From: Methylococcus mesophilus
GTDB lineage: Bacteria > Pseudomonadota > Gammaproteobacteria > Methylococcales > Methylococcaceae
Assembly (NCBI RefSeq): GCF_026247885.1
Contig: NZ_CP110921.1
Location: 1,545,001 to 1,609,000 of the forward strand
Reading direction: 5' to 3'
DNA length: 64,000 nucleotides
Below, piece after piece: positions 34,971 to 44,519 of this stretch; position 1 is the first letter of the stretch; every line of letters begins with the position of its first letter. The position numbers were made by a program, and so were the translations under genes. The notes below the pieces were generated by a model, which saw only the letters and a list, made by a program, of their open reading frames with translations, had not been told where the DNA came from and made no database searches.

Positions 34971-36503
34971 TCAGCGGTGTTTTTTCGCCGGCTTGGTTTC
35001 CGATTTCCTTGCCTTCGGGCCATGTCGGCCGGAAGCCTTGGAGGCGGAGGATCCGCCCTTCCCTTTCCGCGAGCCGGCCGTCCCGATCTTGGCCTTGTGG
35101 GCCGGCCCGGATTTCGCCGCCGGCTTGGCCCGGGCCGCGGCCCCGCCGCTGTCCGCCGAAGGCTGGCTCGCCGGCGGACGGACGGGCACAGCAGATTCGG
35201 GAACCTCGGCCGGCGGGTAAACCGCCACCAGCTTGCCTAACTGCCGGTAATGCAATGCCTCCAGCACCATGGCATTGGTGTTGGCGCTCATCGCCCGGTT
35301 GGGGCGATCCTTGGCTTCGTACCACCCGCCATACCAGCCCTGTTCCGGATCGAACAGGCCCGCGGCCTTTTCCGCCAGTTGCCGGCCATAGTCCGCATCG
35401 TACAGGACATGCCAGCCGACGGCATCGCCTGCGCTCAAGAAGCGGAGGTCCGAAGCCTCCCTGGCATCCGCCGTGAGCGTCTGCCACGGTTTGGTCCCGG
35501 CATTTACGGCGTTGTAGACGAAATACGGCGCCTCGTCGACGGGGCCGGAACTGACCGCCGTCAACTTGCCGGTCGCCTTGAACCGGTTTTCCTGGGCGCG
35601 GAATATGCGCCAGGCATCCTCCCGTCCGCTGCGGTCCCAGCCGAATTCCAGCCCTTCGAGGACATAGGGTTCGCCGACGGTATAGTTGCGGGTGGAAGAT
35701 TTTTCCGGCGGCCGCTGGTCGACCGGAACCTGCACACCCTGGACCTTGGCGTAGCCGTACGAGGCCGTGGTCACCGGCACGCCACTTCCCATCAGCGCGA
35801 GGGCCTTCGCCGCATAGATTTCGTAAGCCCCCCGGCCTTCCTGCGAATAACCCACTTGGCCCTGCGCGTCGACGACCGCGCCGGTCAGCGCGCCTTCCCG
35901 CGTCAGCCGGTCCAGCCGCCAGCGCCGCACTACGGCACTCACCTCGGCGGCGTGACCCGGATAGTTCCAGACGACGACATTCAGCGGCACCAGCACGCGG
36001 GCGATATCGACCGCCGACCAGCCGACGCCCTGGTCCGACGGCAGGCCCTCGGCATCCGCCATCCCGAGGGTTTCGGTGAGATAGAAGCGGTTGGGGAGTT
36101 CGCCCTGGAACAGGGGTATCCTAGCCAGGGCGTTCAAGGCCCGGCCCAGGCGCTGGTCGAACTCGGCACGGTCGATGACGCCGAGGCGATAGGCGGAAAT
36201 CATGGCCAGCAGATGGGAGCCCGTGTCCCACAGCGTGGTGACGGAACGGCCGTCGGCCGCATTGGCCAGCCCCGTCGCCTCCCGCGAGTTGCGCTGGAAA
36301 TAGCGCCAGGCGGCCCGGGCCCAGCGGGTCTCTTCCTCGGACAAGGCGCCGTGGCGGGAAGCGGGTATTTCCCCGGCGGGAAGCGGCGGCGGCACGGGGC
36401 GGGAAGGCGTCTCCAGCAGCGACACCAGCGCGGCCGCGGTCAGGAGACCCAGGATCACCACGAGATGCTGGCGTGCAGCAAGTAATGCGCTCGGAAAGCT
36501 CAT
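34971..36503 (-). CDS. DUF3131 protein with basic C-terminal tail
   Basis: 510-residue protein anchored by one N-terminal TM helix (LVVILGLLTAAALVSLLE, about 13-30) with a large DUF3131 domain outside. Family patterns include WRYFQRNSREATGLANAADGRSVTTLWDTGSHLLAMISAYRLG and IPLFQGELPNRFY. DUF3131 proteins are related to alpha/alpha-barrel glycoside hydrolases (GH144-like). The C-terminal about 75 residues are low-complexity Ala/Lys/Gly/Ser (AAKSGPAHKAKIGTAGSRKG, then KKHR at the end), unusual for an exported domain and possibly polysaccharide- or wall-binding. ATG 36503 overlaps the stop of the glycosyltransferase gene (ATGA), so they are translationally coupled. Confidence 0.82.
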   Translation of the reverse strand: MSFPSALLAARQHLVVILGLLTAAALVSLLETPSRPVPPPLPAGEIPASRHGALSEEETRWARAAWRYFQRNSREATGLANAADGRSVTTLWDTGSHLLAMISAYRLGVIDRAEFDQRLGRALNALARIPLFQGELPNRFYLTETLGMADAEGLPSDQGVGWSAVDIARVLVPLNVVVWNYPGHAAEVSAVVRRWRLDRLTREGALTGAVVDAQGQVGYSQEGRGAYEIYAAKALALMGSGVPVTTASYGYAKVQGVQVPVDQRPPEKSSTRNYTVGEPYVLEGLEFGWDRSGREDAWRIFRAQENRFKATGKLTAVSSGPVDEAPYFVYNAVNAGTKPWQTLTADAREASDLRFLSAGDAVGWHVLYDADYGRQLAEKAAGLFDPEQGWYGGWYEAKDRPNRAMSANTNAMVLEALHYRQLGKLVAVYPPAEVPESAVPVRPPASQPSADSGGAAARAKPAAKSGPAHKAKIGTAGSRKGKGGSSASKASGRHGPKARKSETKPAKKHR

Positions 36504-38317
36504 GCCTGGACCTCTTGCGCGTCAGATGGTTCGACGGGAACGTTCCGCGCCGAGAGGCTCACGGTGCCCGACAGCAGAACGACGTTGTAAAGCCCCCACA
36601 AGCCGTTGGCGAGGAGGCCACCCGGATCCGCGTGGCTGCCGAAGGCCAGGCGTGCCAGGGCGAAAAACATCCCGCCCAGCGTCAACGCCGTGGCCGCGAT
36701 ACGGAATTCGGCCAGCCGGGACAGGTCGCGCGCCCGGTTGCTTCTCGAAACCGCGGGAAACCGCCGCCCCCGCAGCACGGACCACAAGGCGTGCAGATCC
36801 ACCGGCAGCAGGGCCAACGACGCGGCCCGCTGCCGAAAACAGGACACGCCCCAGGTACCCGTCATCACGGCAAACTCCGCAGCCAGCAGGAACGGCAGGA
36901 GATGGACGAAAAACTGCGGGGAATAGGCGTCAACCGGCGCGATGCCGGTGTACAGAAAGACGATCGGCGCCAACAGGAAAACCGAGTGCCACAGGGAGCC
37001 GAAGCAGGACCAAAGGGTCTGAGCATACAGGAGCCGTTGCGGCAGGCTCAGACCACGGGAAAAAACCGGGTTGTCGCGCAGCGCGATCTCCATGAAACCC
37101 AGGGTGCGGCGGAAACGCCGGACGACCGCATCCCGCGAAGTCTGCGGCGAGAGCATCTTCGACTCGATCCGGGGATGCAGGATGGAGCCCCAGCGCCGGT
37201 TGCGGCAGCCATGGAGCACTATGGACGCGTAGAAGTGTTCGGATTCGCGCAGATGATACGGCGCCACGCCGGCGTCCGCCGCCGCTTGGCGAGTCACCGA
37301 TTCGACGAAATCGGCACGGCATTCCCGGTCGCTGATCCCCTTCGCAACCCGGACGACCGCCTTGCCCAGCCGCCTGGCGCGGGCCAGCTCCACCGCCTCC
37401 ACGAGCGCATCGCTGCGGTAGACAGCGCCCGCGCCGCACGAATAGGCCGCGTCGGCGCGGTCGCGCCGTCGCTGGATCACGCCAAAAAACATGGCCGGAT
37501 CGCTGCCGAACGGGTCCCTGCCGATCCGTATCGGTCCCGCCACCGCCTCGCACGCTTTTCCGACCGCCAGGCCCGGAGTGCCGAAACGGCGGCCCAGGAC
37601 ATCGCCCAGCGGGACACCCTGGGGAATATCGTCATACCACTGCGGCGTCTGCACCCAGGCCACGTCCGGATCGCGGAAATACCCCAAGGTATGTTCCAGA
37701 AAGGAGGGAAACAACCGGGTGTCGGCATCGCAGAACACGATGAAATCCCCTTGCGTCTCCTCGACGATCCGGCGCAGATTGTGCGTCCCCAGGCCGTCCT
37801 GCTCCTCCGGCACGATGTACGCCACCTTCAGGGACTCGGCGAGCTGCCTCATGGCGGGGCGGCGGCCCGCATCGTAAAGATGCAGCCTTATGTCGATCTG
37901 ATAGGGATATTTCAGCTTTTTCGCATCTTCCAGGCTTTGGCGGACCAGCGCCGCATCCTCATCGCAGGTGGCGACACACACATCCACGGCCAGCGGGCGG
38001 TGGGGCGCGGCGAGATCGGAAACGCACTCGGAAATCCAGTAAGGCGCAGGCCGCGAGGGCCGGTCGGCCGTCCGCCACAAATTGTAGGCAAACAACGCCC
38101 AAGCGAGATAGGCGCAGCTTTCGGCAAGAACCACCGGCACCGAGAACCACAGCGCGTGCTCGTTCAAGGAAGCAGTCCAGCGCCAGGCCAGATACCAGGC
38201 CCCCAGGGCCAGCGCGATGGTCGCCAGGTACTGGAAAAGCGACTCGCGCCACGGCGACCGGGGTAGCGGCTCAGGCGCCTGGCGCTCCTCGAACCATTCG
38301 AAATTGTGCCCCATCAT
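36500..38317 (-). CDS. BcsA-like family 2 glycosyltransferase with altered catalytic motifs
   Basis: 605-residue inner-membrane protein, two TM helices before and about three or four after a GT-A domain. The domain carries VDVCVATCDEDAALV (about 111-125), DAD at 197-199, QTPQ at 223-226 and AMFFGVIQ. This is the layout of processive beta-glycan synthases. However, the DDG motif reads DAG (149-151), the TED base motif reads SEH (359-361), and QxxRW reads RxxRR near 401-405. It may be a non-processive or inactive relative. ATG 38317 is chosen over an upstream TTG. It starts the six-gene run GT-DUF3131-SLT-YihY-rlmKL-acyP. Confidence 0.8.
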   Translation of the reverse strand: MMGHNFEWFEERQAPEPLPRSPWRESLFQYLATIALALGAWYLAWRWTASLNEHALWFSVPVVLAESCAYLAWALFAYNLWRTADRPSRPAPYWISECVSDLAAPHRPLAVDVCVATCDEDAALVRQSLEDAKKLKYPYQIDIRLHLYDAGRRPAMRQLAESLKVAYIVPEEQDGLGTHNLRRIVEETQGDFIVFCDADTRLFPSFLEHTLGYFRDPDVAWVQTPQWYDDIPQGVPLGDVLGRRFGTPGLAVGKACEAVAGPIRIGRDPFGSDPAMFFGVIQRRRDRADAAYSCGAGAVYRSDALVEAVELARARRLGKAVVRVAKGISDRECRADFVESVTRQAAADAGVAPYHLRESEHFYASIVLHGCRNRRWGSILHPRIESKMLSPQTSRDAVVRRFRRTLGFMEIALRDNPVFSRGLSLPQRLLYAQTLWSCFGSLWHSVFLLAPIVFLYTGIAPVDAYSPQFFVHLLPFLLAAEFAVMTGTWGVSCFRQRAASLALLPVDLHALWSVLRGRRFPAVSRSNRARDLSRLAEFRIAATALTLGGMFFALARLAFGSHADPGGLLANGLWGLYNVVLLSGTVSLSARNVPVEPSDAQEVQA

Positions 38318-38415
38318 CTTGCCCCGCAGTTCAGATCGGCCCGGCAATTCGGCCCGCCGTGATAGTAAGGCAGAACCGCCAGAGCCGGAAGCTCAACGAC
38401 CGCCCCACAAAAAGG

Positions 38416-38447
38416 AAAAGGCCCCACCCGTCAGGGTGGGGCCTTTT
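38416..38447 (-). terminator. Rho-independent terminator after groEL
   Basis: Perfect 14-base stem AAAAGGCCCCACCC / GGGTGGGGCCTTTT with a GTCA loop. On the minus strand it is followed by CCTTTTT. It separates groESL from the glycosyltransferase operon. Confidence 0.92.
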
Positions 38448-38482
38448 CCAGGACCGTCGAACGGCTTTAGCGAGCGCCAGGC

Positions 38483-40126
<1,644 letters not shown>

Positions 40127-40184
40127 TTACCTGCGATATTGATGATTGATTAAGGACTTGGGAATCTGCGAGCGGAGCTAGAGA

Positions 40185-40475
40185 TCAGCTCTCGAGAACG
40201 GCCAGGATGTCGTCCTCACGCATCACCACCACATCTTCTCCGTCGACCTTGACCTCGGTGCCCGCGTACTTGCCGAACAGGACCTTGTCACCCACCTTGA
40301 CCTGCAGGGCACGCACCTCGCCGTTGTCGAGGACCTTGCCATTGCCGACGGCCAGGATCTCGCCGCGCATCGGCTTCTCCGCAGCGCTGTCGGGAATCAC
40401 GATTCCGCCTGCACTGGTGCGCTCCTCTTCCAGACGCTTGACGATGACACGATCATGCAAAGGACGAATTTTCAC
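40185..40475 (-). CDS. groS: Co-chaperonin GroES (Hsp10)
   Basis: Heptameric lid of GroEL. The 96-residue protein begins with GTG at 40475 ([17 protein letters not shown]), five bases after the ribosome-binding site AGGAGG. The mobile loop [15 protein letters not shown] and roof loop are present. It is the first gene of groESL and is controlled by a CIRCE operator upstream. Confidence 0.98.
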   Translation of the reverse strand: MKIRPLHDRVIVKRLEEERTSAGGIVIPDSAAEKPMRGEILAVGNGKVLDNGEVRALQVKVGDKVLFGKYAGTEVKVDGEDVVVMREDDILAVLES

Positions 40476-40537
40476 GGTAACCTCCTGAATTCCTGATGAA
40501 ATCGACTGAAAACCCAAGCGAGCGCCCGACATGGCTG

Positions 40538-40564
40538 TTAGCACTCCCTTGAAGTGAGTGCCAA
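40538..40564 (-). promoter_or_regulatory. CIRCE operator of groESL (HrcA site)
   Basis: TTAGCACTC-N9-GAGTGCCAA matches the CIRCE consensus TTAGCACTC-N9-GAGTGCTAA with one mismatch. It abuts the -10 element and precedes groS by about 60 bases, so HrcA binding would block initiation. hrcA itself is not in the window. Confidence 0.93.
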
Positions 40565-40592
40565 ATGATAGCGATGGATGGGTGGGTGTCAA
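40565..40592 (-). promoter_or_regulatory. Sigma-70 promoter of groESL
   Basis: On the minus strand, TTGACA (40592-40587) is followed after 16 bases by TATCAT (40570-40565), directly joined to the CIRCE element. The -35 is a perfect consensus. No sigma-32-type CTTGAA/CCCCATnT pair is evident at this position. Confidence 0.82.
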
Positions 40593-41045
40593 GCGGAGCC
40601 GTTGTTGTCGGGTGGCACTTGATTTGAAAAATCGCGGGACTTGAAATGAAACAAACGGTCGTGGGTAAACGCGAGGGAAGACCCAGATGTTTTTTGGGCT
40701 CTGTGGCTCTATTGGGCACCTCGGTTTTTCGAGGTGCCCATGGCTCATCGCGGACGGTGCGTTGGCGGACGCACGCCCATATGGCCGCGCTCCATGGGAT
40801 GATTGCCGGCCAGACTCCGGCTCCCTACGACTTTCGGCGCGTCGATGAACGACAGCATGGAGGTCATGGATGACATTTCCGCTGCAATCATTGGGCGTTA
40901 AGAACGGAACGCGGCGGCCTTCTTCGAGGGTACTCGCTTTCACCACGGCAGCCGCTATGCCGAAGCATGAGAGTCATTTTTTAACGTTTGGTAAGCTATT
41001 GATCTATTGAATAAAGACCACAATTGTCCGGTGTCGCCCAGGTTT
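40593..41045. other. Intergenic, one hairpin, no gene seen
   Basis: About 450 bases between groES and the kinase gene. It contains a stem-loop GGGCACCTCG / CGAGGTGCCC at 40714-40739 without a T-run. Open frames here lack ribosome-binding sites and recognisable domains. Confidence 0.5.
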
Positions 41046-42353
41046 TCATTCCGAGAGCCTCCCCCTATGCGTAGCACCGGGAAAATCCACTGTCACCCGC
41101 GTCCCCGCACCTGCTTGACTCGTGATTTGCAGGGGCCAGCCGAAGCGGTCGGACAATCGCTTGACGATCGTCAGGCCCACGCCGTAGCCCTGGCCGCGTG
41201 GAGTTCCCCGGAAAAACGGATGGAATATCCGGCTTACTTCTTCTTCCGACATCCCTGGACCACTGTCCTCGACACTCAAGCGCCGATCTCCGATGCACAC
41301 GCGGACGTAACCCGAGTCGGTATAGGTGCAAGCGTTCCGGATGAGATTGCCGAGCAGAATGGAGAGGACACGCTCGGAGGCTATTACGATCAAACGCCCC
41401 TCGGACTCCAGGGAAGTGGTGACGGATTTTCCCTCCAGGAGAAGCCGTGCCTGGTCGAGTTCTTCCTCGGCCAGCGTATTGAGGCAGACAGGCTGCAACG
41501 GCAGTCCCTGCTCCGACTCCCTGGAAAGCAACAGAAATGCCTCCGTCAGCTCTTCCATATCCTTCACCGCCCGTTTGACGCGGACGACACAATTGTGCGC
41601 CGACGCGGGCAAGTCCCTTTCGTCCATGAGAAGGTCGGCGGCAATTCGGATCACCGTAATGGGAGTCCGAAGCTCATGACTCACGTCCCGCGTGAACGTC
41701 CGTTCGCGCTCGACGAATTGCCGGATACGCCGCGCCATGCGGGCCAGCGCCTCCGATAAGGCGCTGACCTCCTGATCCTCTTCGGCCGGAAGGCGTTCCA
41801 GGGAGAGCAGACTCTTCTCCGGCACGCCGGGGTCGATGTCTCCGACCTGCCGCGCCAAGCGAAGTATCGGCGACACGGCGCGCCTGGACAGGTAATAGCC
41901 GGCCAGTGCTGCAAGATAAATCCCGAACAGACTCGCCGCCAGCGGCACCATGCCAAAGAACAATGCCAGTTCTTCGACCCGTTGCCCGTCGAAGATGAGG
42001 AATAAGCGGGATCCGCCTTGCCTGGACACATAGGCGATGACGAACGAGTCCGCGCGGGAGAGGTCATGAAATCCGTCCTGAAGACCGCGAATATCAAGGG
42101 GAACCGAGTCCCCAGCGTCTCCCTTGGCAACATAGCCTTTCATGTTCCGGGTATCGGGGGCTGGGAACGACGGGTCATCCCGCAAGCGGTCCCAGAAATG
42201 TTCCGCCTCGTCACGCAAAGCCTGCTGGATAAGCAATGACTCCAAAACGTACTTTGCAGCGACCACGCCGAGAAACGCGGCCACGCCGATGAAAACCGCC
42301 TGGAGCAGAAAAACCCTGGCGAGCTTACGGCCGATCTGGGGTCGGTTCTTCAT
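41046..42353 (-). CDS. Two-component sensor histidine kinase
   Basis: 435-residue inner-membrane kinase. TM1 is about 13-33 (VFLLQAVFIGVAAFLGVVAA) and TM2 about 131-153 (LFFGMVPLAASLFGIYLAALAGYYLS), with a periplasmic sensor region of about 95 residues in between. HAMP, then the H-box FTRDVSHELRTPITVIRI with phospho-acceptor His226, N-box LIRNACTYT, G1 DSGPGM and a G2-like GYGVGLTIVKRL follow. It overlaps its response regulator gene by 29 bases. The sensed signal is unknown; the pair sits beside the fasciclin/lipid cluster it may control. Confidence 0.93.
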   Translation of the reverse strand: MKNRPQIGRKLARVFLLQAVFIGVAAFLGVVAAKYVLESLLIQQALRDEAEHFWDRLRDDPSFPAPDTRNMKGYVAKGDAGDSVPLDIRGLQDGFHDLSRADSFVIAYVSRQGGSRLFLIFDGQRVEELALFFGMVPLAASLFGIYLAALAGYYLSRRAVSPILRLARQVGDIDPGVPEKSLLSLERLPAEEDQEVSALSEALARMARRIRQFVERERTFTRDVSHELRTPITVIRIAADLLMDERDLPASAHNCVVRVKRAVKDMEELTEAFLLLSRESEQGLPLQPVCLNTLAEEELDQARLLLEGKSVTTSLESEGRLIVIASERVLSILLGNLIRNACTYTDSGYVRVCIGDRRLSVEDSGPGMSEEEVSRIFHPFFRGTPRGQGYGVGLTIVKRLSDRFGWPLQITSQAGAGTRVTVDFPGATHRGRLSE

Positions 42354-43044
42354 GAGGGTCGATCAACCGATAACCTATGCTTTGCATCGTGCAGATCATC
42401 TGGCCGGAAAACGGCTTGTCCACGATCTTGCGAAGGTTATACACATGACTGCGCAGCGTATCGCTGTCAGGAAGTGCCTCTCCCCAAACTTCACGCTCGA
42501 TTTCCGGCCGGGTGACTAGCCGGGGAGAGGCGCGCATCAGAATTTTAAGAATTTTCAAGCCGGTCGGAGAGATGTCGAGCCGATGGCCGGAACGCTCCAC
42601 CTGCAGTGTCCCCAGGTCCAGGCTGAGGTCGCCCACCTGCAGCCGCTCGGGGCTTACGCTCCCCCTGTTCCGCCGTATCAGAGCGCGTACCCTGGCTTCC
42701 AGCTCTTGTATGTCAAACGGCTTGACCAGGTAATCATCAGCGCCGACATCCAGGCCGGAGATCTTGTCCTGCACCGTGTCACGCGCCGTCAGCATCAATA
42801 TGGGAATGGCGCTGCGCGCATCCTTCCTCAGCTTTTCGCATATCTCCATCCCATCCAGGCCCGGCAGCAGCAAATCGAGAATGATGGCGTCATAGCTGCC
42901 GGTTACAGCGAGATGCAAGCCGGTCACTCCGTCGCCCGCATGGTCCACGACGTATCCCCGCCGCTCGAAATAGTCGTAGACCATTTCTGCGATATCGCGA
43001 TGGTCTTCGACGAGGAGCAAGTGCCCCGATCGCCCGGTCGTCAC
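42325..43044 (-). CDS. OmpR-family response regulator
   Basis: 239-residue regulator. The receiver domain has the acidic pair in LLVEDH, phospho-acceptor Asp57 in IILDLLLPGLDG, and Lys in YLVKPFD. The C-terminal winged helix includes DISPTGLKILKILMRASPRLVTRPEIEREVW and the ending SIGYRLIDPHEE. I chose GTG 43044, seven bases after GGAGGGG; an upstream ATG at 43080 would add a non-conserved leader. It is divergent from the fasciclin gene. The spacer holds helically phased TTCAC repeats that could be its own binding site. Confidence 0.92.
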   Translation of the reverse strand: MTTGRSGHLLLVEDHRDIAEMVYDYFERRGYVVDHAGDGVTGLHLAVTGSYDAIILDLLLPGLDGMEICEKLRKDARSAIPILMLTARDTVQDKISGLDVGADDYLVKPFDIQELEARVRALIRRNRGSVSPERLQVGDLSLDLGTLQVERSGHRLDISPTGLKILKILMRASPRLVTRPEIEREVWGEALPDSDTLRSHVYNLRKIVDKPFSGQMICTMQSIGYRLIDPHEEPTPDRP

Positions 43045-43103
43045 AGGTAAACCCCTCCACGTGAGTGCCACGAGGCGCATGCGCCCGCGACAAAATACTC
43101 AGA

Positions 43104-43141
43104 TTCACGTTTTCTTCACGCACGAAACACGTGCGCTTCAC
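43104..43141 (+). promoter_or_regulatory. Phased TTCAC repeats, including an exact cre-tag pattern
   Basis: TTCACG occurs at 43104-43109 and 43115-43120, and TTCACA at 43137-43142: spacings of 11 and 22 bases, i.e. whole helical turns. The first two make TTCAC-N6-TTCAC, the exact CreB recognition pattern also seen before creD. It lies between the divergent response regulator and fasciclin genes. OmpR-family regulators bind such direct repeats, so either CreB or the adjacent regulator could use it. Confidence 0.6.
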
Positions 43142-43235
43142 ACCCGACGGATTAGTCTGAATCCGCCCGTGGAAGCCCCGCGGCTGACATCACGGGCCTG
43201 AAGAATCACACAATCGACCAAACGGAGATACTCCC

Positions 43236-43781
43236 ATGAAATTCCAGAATGCATTGCACGGCGCCCTGATAGCCACAGCGGCAGCCATGTCCCTTTTGAG
43301 CGTTACCCCTGCCAACGCAGCGGCGACGCCTGAGGGCTACGCTAAATGCCGCAAGCTGAAGCTTGTGGATTACCCCGGAACCATTGTCGACGCGGCCGTG
43401 GCAACGCCTCAGTTGAGCACCCTGGTCTCTCTCGTCACAGCGGCCAACCTTGCGCAAGCCCTCAGTGAACCGGGACCGTTCACCGTGTATGCTCCCACCG
43501 ATGAAGCCTTCGGCAAAGTCCCCCCGGCAGTCCTGAACGCCATCGGCAGCAACTCGGAAGTGCTCAGTGCCGTGCTGACTTATCACGTGACACCGGGCAA
43601 AGCCGATCCGCGAAAATCGGTTTCTCCCCGGGAAATCAAGACGCTGCAGGGTCAAACGGTGTTCTTCCACTATGATGGCGGCCCCCAGATCAACCAGTCG
43701 GCCGCGAGCTGCCAGGGAGTGAGAACGACCAACGGCATCGTCTGGCTGATCGACAGCGTATTGCTGCCCCAATTCAAATGA
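43236..43781 (+). CDS. Secreted fasciclin-domain protein
   Basis: 181-residue exported protein. Signal peptide about 1-28 (ALIATAAAMSLLSVTPANA). A single FAS1 domain follows: STLVSLVTAANLAQALSEPGPFTVYAPTDEAFGKVPPAVLNAI is the H1 region, and LSAVLTYHVTPGK with the final TTNGIVWLIDSVLLPQ is H2. Two cysteines, in YAKCRKL and ASCQGV, may form a disulfide. FAS1 proteins mediate adhesion or bind lipids and haems; in bacteria similar ones are induced by oxidative stress. It precedes the lipocalin gene by 132 bases, with a GC hairpin (43800-43824) in between. Confidence 0.93.
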   Translation: MKFQNALHGALIATAAAMSLLSVTPANAAATPEGYAKCRKLKLVDYPGTIVDAAVATPQLSTLVSLVTAANLAQALSEPGPFTVYAPTDEAFGKVPPAVLNAIGSNSEVLSAVLTYHVTPGKADPRKSVSPREIKTLQGQTVFFHYDGGPQINQSAASCQGVRTTNGIVWLIDSVLLPQFK

Positions 43782-43799
43782 TGCCGTATCGACCCGCAT

Positions 43800-43824
43800 A
43801 CGGGCGCCCCGGAGAGGCGCCCGT
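43800..43824 (+). terminator. GC hairpin after the fasciclin gene (weak terminator)
   Basis: ACGGGCGCC / GGCGCCCGT with a seven-base loop, 19 bases after the fasciclin stop. No T-run follows, so termination may be partial and the gene may still be linked to the downstream lipid cluster. Confidence 0.45.
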
Positions 43825-43913
43825 CATCTGAATGAATACAAACGGCGTGGGGTTTCGCAACTCCACCACCCTATTGGCTGCCATTGACACGAACCAGGAG
43901 GGGTACGAAGACC

Positions 43914-44438
43914 ATGTTTCCAAACAGGATAGCACTGGTGCTTAGCCTTGGCGTGCTCAACGGATGCGCAGAAAGTATGAAACCCATACCGGTCGTTTCC
44001 CATGTAGACATACAGAAATTCATGGGCGATTGGTATGTCATCGCCTGCATCCCCACGTTCATCGAGACAGACGCCTATAACGCCATAGAGTCTTACCGCC
44101 TCAACGACGATGGATCCATCGCTACCACCTTCACGTTCAGGAAAGGTGCGCCCGATGGGCCCTTGAAAAAATATACGCCCACCGGCCATATCATCGACAA
44201 GACCTCCAACGCGGTGTGGGGCATGCAATTCATCTGGCCCATCGACGCCGAATATCTCATCGCTCATCTCGAAAAAGATTACCGATATACCATCATCGCC
44301 CGCAACGCCAGGGATTATGTATGGATCATGGCCAGAGCCCCGAGGATTCCAGGTCAGGACTACGAGCGCCTGTCGAACATCGTCAAGATCCTGGGCTATG
44401 ATGTAACACTGCTCCGCAAGATACCGCAACAATGGTAA
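43914..44438 (+). CDS. Lipocalin family lipoprotein (Blc-like)
   Basis: 174-residue outer-membrane-type lipocalin. The N-terminus MFPNRIALVLSLGVLNGC is a lipoprotein signal with the lipid-bearing Cys18. The first lipocalin motif is FMGDWYVIACIPTF (G-x-W), the second is YTIIARNARDYVWIMARAP, and the third is the following Arg-containing segment. Bacterial Blc proteins bind lysophospholipids or fatty acids. Its position at the head of the lipid-modification cluster fits carrying or sensing modified lipids. AGGAGGGG lies about 10 bases before ATG 43914. Confidence 0.92.
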   Translation: MFPNRIALVLSLGVLNGCAESMKPIPVVSHVDIQKFMGDWYVIACIPTFIETDAYNAIESYRLNDDGSIATTFTFRKGAPDGPLKKYTPTGHIIDKTSNAVWGMQFIWPIDAEYLIAHLEKDYRYTIIARNARDYVWIMARAPRIPGQDYERLSNIVKILGYDVTLLRKIPQQW

Positions 44439-44519
44439 CGGCAATATCGCCATGGCCTGCTGAAGCCCCGATGCATAATATAAACCCGAAGCAACACAAA
44501 TCGGAATAATACTGGCCCA

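Noticed and set aside
36473..38266. 597-codon plus-strand open frame opposite the glycosyltransferase
   Set aside because: Arg/Gln/Pro-rich translation without domains; an antisense shadow of the real gene.
40714..40739. Ten-base stem-loop upstream of groES as a small RNA or riboswitch
   Set aside because: No T-run, promoter or conserved aptamer pattern; too little evidence.
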